In this document: one piece after another, positions 60,076 to 64,000 of the stretch
How the letters are laid out: every line of letters starts with the position of its first letter
How positions within the stretch are numbered: position 1 is the first letter of the stretch
NCBI GenBank assembly: GCA_028712475.1
Contig: JAQTQB010000002.1
Span: forward strand, 248,001 to 312,000
DNA: 64,000 nucleotides
Source: Verrucomicrobiales bacterium
GTDB taxonomy: Bacteria; Verrucomicrobiota; Verrucomicrobiia; Limisphaerales; UBA11358
Reading direction: 5' to 3'
Translations under genes and position numbers: made by a program
The notes under the pieces: generated by a model
Told to the model about the DNA's origin: nothing
Databases searched by the model: none
What the model saw: only the letters and a program-made list of their open reading frames with translations

Positions 60076-61023
60076 ATGATGCTCAACGCGTCAAAACAGT
60101 CGTCTGACTGGATTTTATTAATCTTACTTGGTCTTGCATTCATGAATGCGGAAAACACTGCGAAAGCTGCCGAGCCGTCTTCTCCGGTTGAGACGCTCAT
60201 CAATCTCCACCGCCCGATTGTGATCGGACATCGCGGCTACAACCAGATTGCCCCGGAAAACACACTGCCCTCGTTCAAGCTCGCCAAGATGGCTGGTGCC
60301 GACATGGTGGAACTGGACTATTACAACGCGAAAGATGGCAAGCTCGTCTGCATCCATGACGAGGTGCTGGACCGCACGACGGACGCAGTGGCCAAGTGGG
60401 GCGAAAAAGGCGTTCACATCAACAGCAAGACTTCTGATGAACTGTGCTCGCTGGATGCGGGGAAATGGTTCGACAAGAAAAATGCGGGGTCTCATCTGCC
60501 CATCTACGCCGGAACGCACCTGCCGACGCTGGACGAGTCGCTGGATTTGATTCAAGACGGCAACCTGACACTCATCCACCACAAGGAAGGCGACGCGGCC
60601 ACCTGCTTGAAACTGTTGCGCGAAAAAAACCTCGTGAACAAAGTCATCGTGCAATCCTTCGACTGGAATTATCTCAAAGACTTTCATCAACTGGAACCGA
60701 ACCAGGTGCTTGGCGCGCTCGGCCCGCTTTGGTCGCGGGGCGGAAAACAACTTACAAATGCGGAAAAGGTCTTGGATCAATCGTGGGTGGACGAGGTCAA
60801 GAGCAACGGCGCCCGACTGGTCGTTTGGAATAATCAGATCACACGTGAGGCCGTGGATTACGCCCACCAGCACGGAATGAAAGTCTGGGTTTACACCATC
60901 AACGAACCGGCGATGGCGAACAAGATGCTGGACCTCGGCGCGGATGGCATCATCACAGACAACACCTCGATCATCTGGCGGGCCATCGCGCTTCGGGCCA
61001 CGGAAAAAGGATTGCCGCGTTAA
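60076..61023 (+). CDS. exported glycerophosphodiester phosphodiesterase
   Basis: A 315-aa GDPD enzyme with an N-terminal export segment (WILLILLGLAFMNA, then AKAAE). Metal and catalytic residues are His52 in GHRGYNQIAPENT, Glu79 and Asp81 in MVELDYYN, and His94 in VCIHDEVLDRTTD. The C-terminal DLGADGIITDN is also typical. It is related in sequence to the GDPD part of the gene at 57130 (shared IVQSFDWN). It hydrolyses glycerophosphodiesters to glycerol-3-phosphate, which the glp operon in this window could import and oxidise (inference). Confidence 0.9.
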   Translation: MMLNASKQSSDWILLILLGLAFMNAENTAKAAEPSSPVETLINLHRPIVIGHRGYNQIAPENTLPSFKLAKMAGADMVELDYYNAKDGKLVCIHDEVLDRTTDAVAKWGEKGVHINSKTSDELCSLDAGKWFDKKNAGSHLPIYAGTHLPTLDESLDLIQDGNLTLIHHKEGDAATCLKLLREKNLVNKVIVQSFDWNYLKDFHQLEPNQVLGALGPLWSRGGKQLTNAEKVLDQSWVDEVKSNGARLVVWNNQITREAVDYAHQHGMKVWVYTINEPAMANKMLDLGADGIITDNTSIIWRAIALRATEKGLPR

Positions 61024-61308
61024 GCCGGAATCTTGTCCTGAAAAAGCGGGCATTCGTGTGCGCCGGAGCCAGACGCCAGCGACAAGGGCTAAACCAAGGC
61101 CAAGGACGCGGGGGCATTCGACTTTTGTGCGAGCGACCTGTGTTTCCTCCTGCCAAACACTTTCTCAATCTTTCCATCCACCTTCATGGTGCAAAAGGTT
61201 CCCGATCGGCTCTGGTATAGTGTGTAGATTTTCGAGGCATATTGTATTGTGCTTGACAGCATTATAATCGACATATTTCATTCGTTGAGGCTTTAAAGCG
61301 AACAATTC

Positions 61309-62238
61309 ATGGCAAAAATTCTTATCATTGACGACGACAAGCAGATTTGCAGTGTGGTGAGCGAAGGCCTGCGACGACAGGGATATGAAGTGACGACTGC
61401 TTCGAATGGCGAGGAAGGGCTGGTTGCAGCAGCAGCAATGACTCCGGATTTGATTTTGTGCGATCTGGACATGCCTGGACTAAATGGACAAGAGGTGGTT
61501 TCCGCGTTACGCCGGGATGGCCGGCTGGGAGAAATTCCGGTCATCTTTTTGAGCGCCTGCATGGATCGCGATCAAATTCGCCGCAGCATGAATCTGGGCG
61601 GGGATGATTTTATCACAAAACCGGCGCCATGGCTGGAAATTCTCGCCGCCGTCAATGCCCGGCTGGAACGTCGGCAGAAGCAGCTTCAGAAAATGGATCA
61701 GCAAGTGGAAACGGCGGCGAAAATTTTTGTTGGGATGATTCATGATCTTAATCAGGGGGACACGGAAGTCCGGTGGCTGGCCGACACGGTGATGGAAACG
61801 GCCGACCAGCAAAACCGGATTATCCAGCGCGTGCACGAATCCTTGACCGCAAGTCATTCCTCCGTCACCGGCTCGCTGTCAGTTCCATCCCGGCCAGACT
61901 CCGTGCTCGTCAAGGACAGCCAGCGCCAGCAACTCCTGAAACTGTCAGAAGTGAAGGCGTTGATGGCTGACGGCGAATACTCCAATATCTACTGGGGCAA
62001 AGATCAACGCCTGATGTTTCGCAAGCCGCTGAAACAATGGGTGGTGGAATTGCCATCGGAACAATTTATCCGGGTTCACCGGCAGGCCATCGTCAATCTG
62101 GCCTTTCTCGATTTCGTGGATAAGGATTCCGATGGCAGATTGCAGATTCATTTGCGTGAATTCAAGCAGGTCATCCCGATCAGCCAGCGCGAGACACCCA
62201 GATTCAACCGCTGCTTGAAGCAATACCAGACGCGCTAA
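61309..62238 (+). CDS. response regulator with LytTR DNA-binding domain
   Basis: A 309-aa regulator. The receiver domain (1-125) has IIDDDKQ, phospho-acceptor Asp52 in LCDLDMPG and the Lys of FITKPAPW. A helical linker of about 80 residues (AKIFVGMIHDLNQG) precedes a C-terminal LytTR domain (about 208-305; LLKLSEVKALMADGEYSNIY, in part; then FIRVHRQAIVNLAFLDFV). LytTR regulators bind paired direct repeats upstream of surface or secreted-protein genes. No kinase gene is adjacent. It precedes the minor-pseudopilin operon by 350 bp and could control it (inference). Confidence 0.88.
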   Translation: MAKILIIDDDKQICSVVSEGLRRQGYEVTTASNGEEGLVAAAAMTPDLILCDLDMPGLNGQEVVSALRRDGRLGEIPVIFLSACMDRDQIRRSMNLGGDDFITKPAPWLEILAAVNARLERRQKQLQKMDQQVETAAKIFVGMIHDLNQGDTEVRWLADTVMETADQQNRIIQRVHESLTASHSSVTGSLSVPSRPDSVLVKDSQRQQLLKLSEVKALMADGEYSNIYWGKDQRLMFRKPLKQWVVELPSEQFIRVHRQAIVNLAFLDFVDKDSDGRLQIHLREFKQVIPISQRETPRFNRCLKQYQTR

Positions 62239-62591
62239 ACGGGTTGTGTCCGTGGGCAGGCTTGCTTCGTCGCCCATGCGATGCAGAGCCTGAAACGTGA
62301 AAACGAAAAGCGCGGGTCAGGAGTAATCTGATATTCACACCCTCCCGTCGCTGGCTCGTTCCCTCACCGTCAAATCCCCCGCATTTTCCACCAGCGCCCG
62401 GCTGCACCTTGGCAACCGAACCAAATCGTGACACGCACTGTCTTCGGCGGGGTTACAAATCTTGCAGTGGATGGCTTGGTTGCCGCTAAAAGCAGTCGCT
62501 CACTGCAAATATCCCATCGTTCATTGCAATCAATTATCAATTGATTCAACCCGAGTGTATCAAGGGCATAGACAATTCATAAAAATTGGAC
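62239..62591. other. intergenic region before the pseudopilin operon, with a palindrome
   Basis: About 350 bp with no convincing gene. At 62528-62546 AATCAATT and AATTGATT form a perfect 8-bp inverted repeat around ATC. Upstream, CACTGCAAATATCC (62500-62513) and CATTGCAATCAATT (62522-62535) form a loose direct repeat. One or both may bind a regulator; no clear -35/-10 pair was found. Confidence 0.45.
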
Positions 62592-63107
62592 ATGAGGACA
62601 AATCTTACATCTATGAACGGACGGTGCCGGCCGGCGGGGGTTCAGGCTTTCTCGCTGGTGGAGTTGATGATTGCCGCCTGTATCATGGCCATTGTCTTTG
62701 CGTCTCTGTTTGCAGGCATTTCGACCACTTTCAGTCTGATGGACGTAACGCGTGAGAATTTACGGGGCACTCAAATCATGGTTTCCCGTTTGGAAGGGCT
62801 GCGATTGTGCGCTTGGAGCAACGGTCAGTTATTCAACACCAACGTGGTTCCGCCCAATTATACGGAATCGTTCTATCCGCTCGGCCTGAACTCATCTACC
62901 AACGTTGGCACCATCTATACCGGCACATTGATTGTTACAACCAACTTTGCATTAAATCCGCCCGCCACCTACAGCAACAAGCTGGCAAAGGTGACAATTG
63001 CAATCGCATGGGTCAGCAGCCATGGAAGCGCCACAAATGTCCACCAACGCTCCATGATCACCTATGTCGCCCAATATGGCATGCAGAATTATACATACGC
63101 CCACTGA
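62592..63107 (+). CDS. minor pseudopilin (GspI/PilV-like)
   Basis: A 171-aa prepilin-like protein. The cleavage site is unusual (Ala at -1, QA before FSLVELMIAACIMAIVFASL, in part), with Phe at +1 and Glu at +5. The hydrophobic helix is followed by a small beta-rich domain (GTIYTGTLIVTTNFALNP). Length and order, followed by GspJ/PilW-like and GspK/PilX-like genes, suggest the minor pseudopilin set of a type II secretion or pilus-like machine. I start at the ATG at 62592; 62613 is also possible. Confidence 0.78.
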   Translation: MRTNLTSMNGRCRPAGVQAFSLVELMIAACIMAIVFASLFAGISTTFSLMDVTRENLRGTQIMVSRLEGLRLCAWSNGQLFNTNVVPPNYTESFYPLGLNSSTNVGTIYTGTLIVTTNFALNPPATYSNKLAKVTIAIAWVSSHGSATNVHQRSMITYVAQYGMQNYTYAH

Positions 63108-63126
63108 CCATTAACCAACAAACCAC

Positions 63127-63675
63127 ATGTTAAAACATTTTTCATTCTCATCACGCCGTCGGGCGCAATTCCGCCGTGGTTTCACGCTGGTGGAAACGCT
63201 CGTGGCCACGTTCGGCGCCTCTGCCATTTTGGGTTCCATTCTGGTCACTGGCAGCACTATCACCAACACGATGGCGGCAATCGTCAATTATAATGATCTG
63301 AATAAATGCAGCCGCAACACTTTGGACATCATGAGCCGGGATCTCCGCAACACCGCCACAGTAACATCCTTGAGCAATAATCAGGTGACCGTGACCAACG
63401 CCATCACAGGTGATTCGATCAGCTATAATTGGGATGGAACAAACAATTTCACCCGCACCGTGAATGGTTCCCGCACCGTTATGCTGACGGGTTGTGATAC
63501 GCTGACTTTCAATGGCTATCAACGCAACCCCACAAACAACTTCCAATTTGTGCCTGCACATACGGCCTCGGCAACCAAACTGATCAGCGTCAGCTGGCGT
63601 TGCTCTCGCCAGATTTTGGGCGCCAAACTCAATACCGAGAGCGTTCAGACGGCGCAAATTTGCATCCGCAATTAA
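63127..63675 (+). CDS. minor pseudopilin (GspJ/PilW-like)
   Basis: A 182-aa protein with a basic leader and the site RRG before FTLVETLVATFGASAIL, with Glu at +5. A helical region (NKCSRNTLDIMSRDLRNTAT, in part) typical of the PilW/GspJ N-domain follows, then an Asn/Thr-rich beta domain. It starts 19 nt after the previous pseudopilin and is followed 18 nt later by a third. It is probably a tip component of a pseudopilus. Confidence 0.8.
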   Translation: MLKHFSFSSRRRAQFRRGFTLVETLVATFGASAILGSILVTGSTITNTMAAIVNYNDLNKCSRNTLDIMSRDLRNTATVTSLSNNQVTVTNAITGDSISYNWDGTNNFTRTVNGSRTVMLTGCDTLTFNGYQRNPTNNFQFVPAHTASATKLISVSWRCSRQILGAKLNTESVQTAQICIRN

Positions 63676-63693
63676 AACAAAAAGAGATCAACC

Positions 63694-64000
63694 ATGAAAA
63701 TTCAAATTATCCCTGCCCTAAAACGCCGTGATGGTGGTGCCTTGGTGATTACGGCGATCGTCCTGGTCTTTATCGGAGCGGTGCTGGCCACCTACCTGCT
63801 ATTGTCACAGAATGAATACATGCTCGTTGCCCGCTCGCAAACATGGAACAGTTCGATGGCATTGACCGAGGCGGGCGTGGAAGACGGCCTGGCCTTCATC
63901 AATAAATACGAGGGTAATTTCACGATGGTGACAAACTGGTCCACGGCGGCGTCGGCAGCCGAAGACAATTGGACCGTGGCTGGCAACATCTATTCCATGC
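63694..64000 (+). CDS. PilX/GspK-like protein, 5' part only
   Basis: The first 102 codons of a gene that continues beyond the window. The sequence starts MKIQIIPALKRRDGG and then has a single transmembrane helix ALVITAIVLVFIGAVLATYLL (in part) and a helix with SMALTEAGVEDGLAFINKYEG. This is the usual N-terminus of PilX/GspK-type proteins (Glu in the 'AEAG' helix). AAAGAG lies 8 nt upstream of the ATG. It is the third gene of the pseudopilin operon. Confidence 0.75.
   Translation, partial: MKIQIIPALKRRDGGALVITAIVLVFIGAVLATYLLLSQNEYMLVARSQTWNSSMALTEAGVEDGLAFINKYEGNFTMVTNWSTAASAAEDNWTVAGNIYSM

Noticed and set aside
61253-61268. TTGACA and TATAAT upstream of the LytTR regulator as a promoter
   Set aside because: The two hexamers are only 4 nt apart, so they cannot form one sigma-70 promoter together; neither has a good partner at 16-18 nt.
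1-64000. CRISPR array
   Set aside because: No regularly spaced direct repeats with unique spacers were seen; the only regular repeats are coding (LVIVD blades) or short simple repeats.

Overview
The window looks like a chromosomal segment of a Verrucomicrobiota bacterium, probably Limisphaerales/Pedosphaerales-like. This is inferred from four things: repeated H-X9-DG pseudopilins beginning [16 protein letters not shown], large secreted proteins ending in short FYRI/FFRI-type tails, many secreted glycoside hydrolases, and a general lack of strong Shine-Dalgarno sites. No rRNA or tRNA gene was recognised.

Region 1 (1-13 kb) is accessory DNA. It holds a small-replicon-like module (HTH protein, a 60-nt hairpin, a HUH rolling-circle initiator and a translationally coupled small protein) and a hypothetical gene. 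Next come a two-gene secreted operon with a caspase/gingipain-like protein, then a type IIL (MmeI-like) restriction-modification enzyme followed tightly by a TIR-domain protein and a zinc-ribbon protein. It ends with a RadC-like gene and its small partner.

Region 2 (13-22 kb) carries a YmdB-family phosphodiesterase, thiE and a compact type III polyketide synthase / methyltransferase / FAD oxidoreductase cluster. After these come a decayed pseudopilin, a 14-repeat LVIVD beta-propeller gene bracketed by 97-bp direct repeats exactly 2700 bp apart, and a NarL-type response regulator whose 3' end is the second repeat copy.

Region 3 (22-37 kb) is starch/glycogen related. It contains an archaeal-type secreted alpha-amylase, a giant propeller histidine kinase, a secreted Gfo/Idh/MocA protein, a secreted GH13 branching-enzyme-like protein and an SDR. 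A 16-bp inverted repeat (CTGCACATTCATGCAG) recurs near the response regulator and both GH13 genes. A glycerol-3-phosphate operon (HAD phosphatase, glpD, GlpT-like MFS) follows, with a recognisable promoter.

Region 4 (37-61 kb) has pseudopilins, a 1001-aa secreted protein and a GntR/UTRA regulator. Next is a long minus-strand operon (two tandem GH127-like enzymes, ribokinase, ribose-type ABC transporter, secreted endo/exonuclease/phosphatase-family protein), then GH3, GH16 and two GDPD genes. A motif close to TTGACGCACTAA recurs five times in promoter positions here and probably marks the operator of a local regulator, most simply the GntR protein. The logic appears to be extracellular breakdown of arabinose/beta-glucan polymers and glycerophosphodiesters with uptake of a pentose.

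Region 5 (61-64 kb) has a LytTR response regulator and the start of a minor-pseudopilin operon that runs off the window. Short REP/MITE-like palindromic repeats are scattered throughout, one of them inside the coding start of the ABC ATPase.
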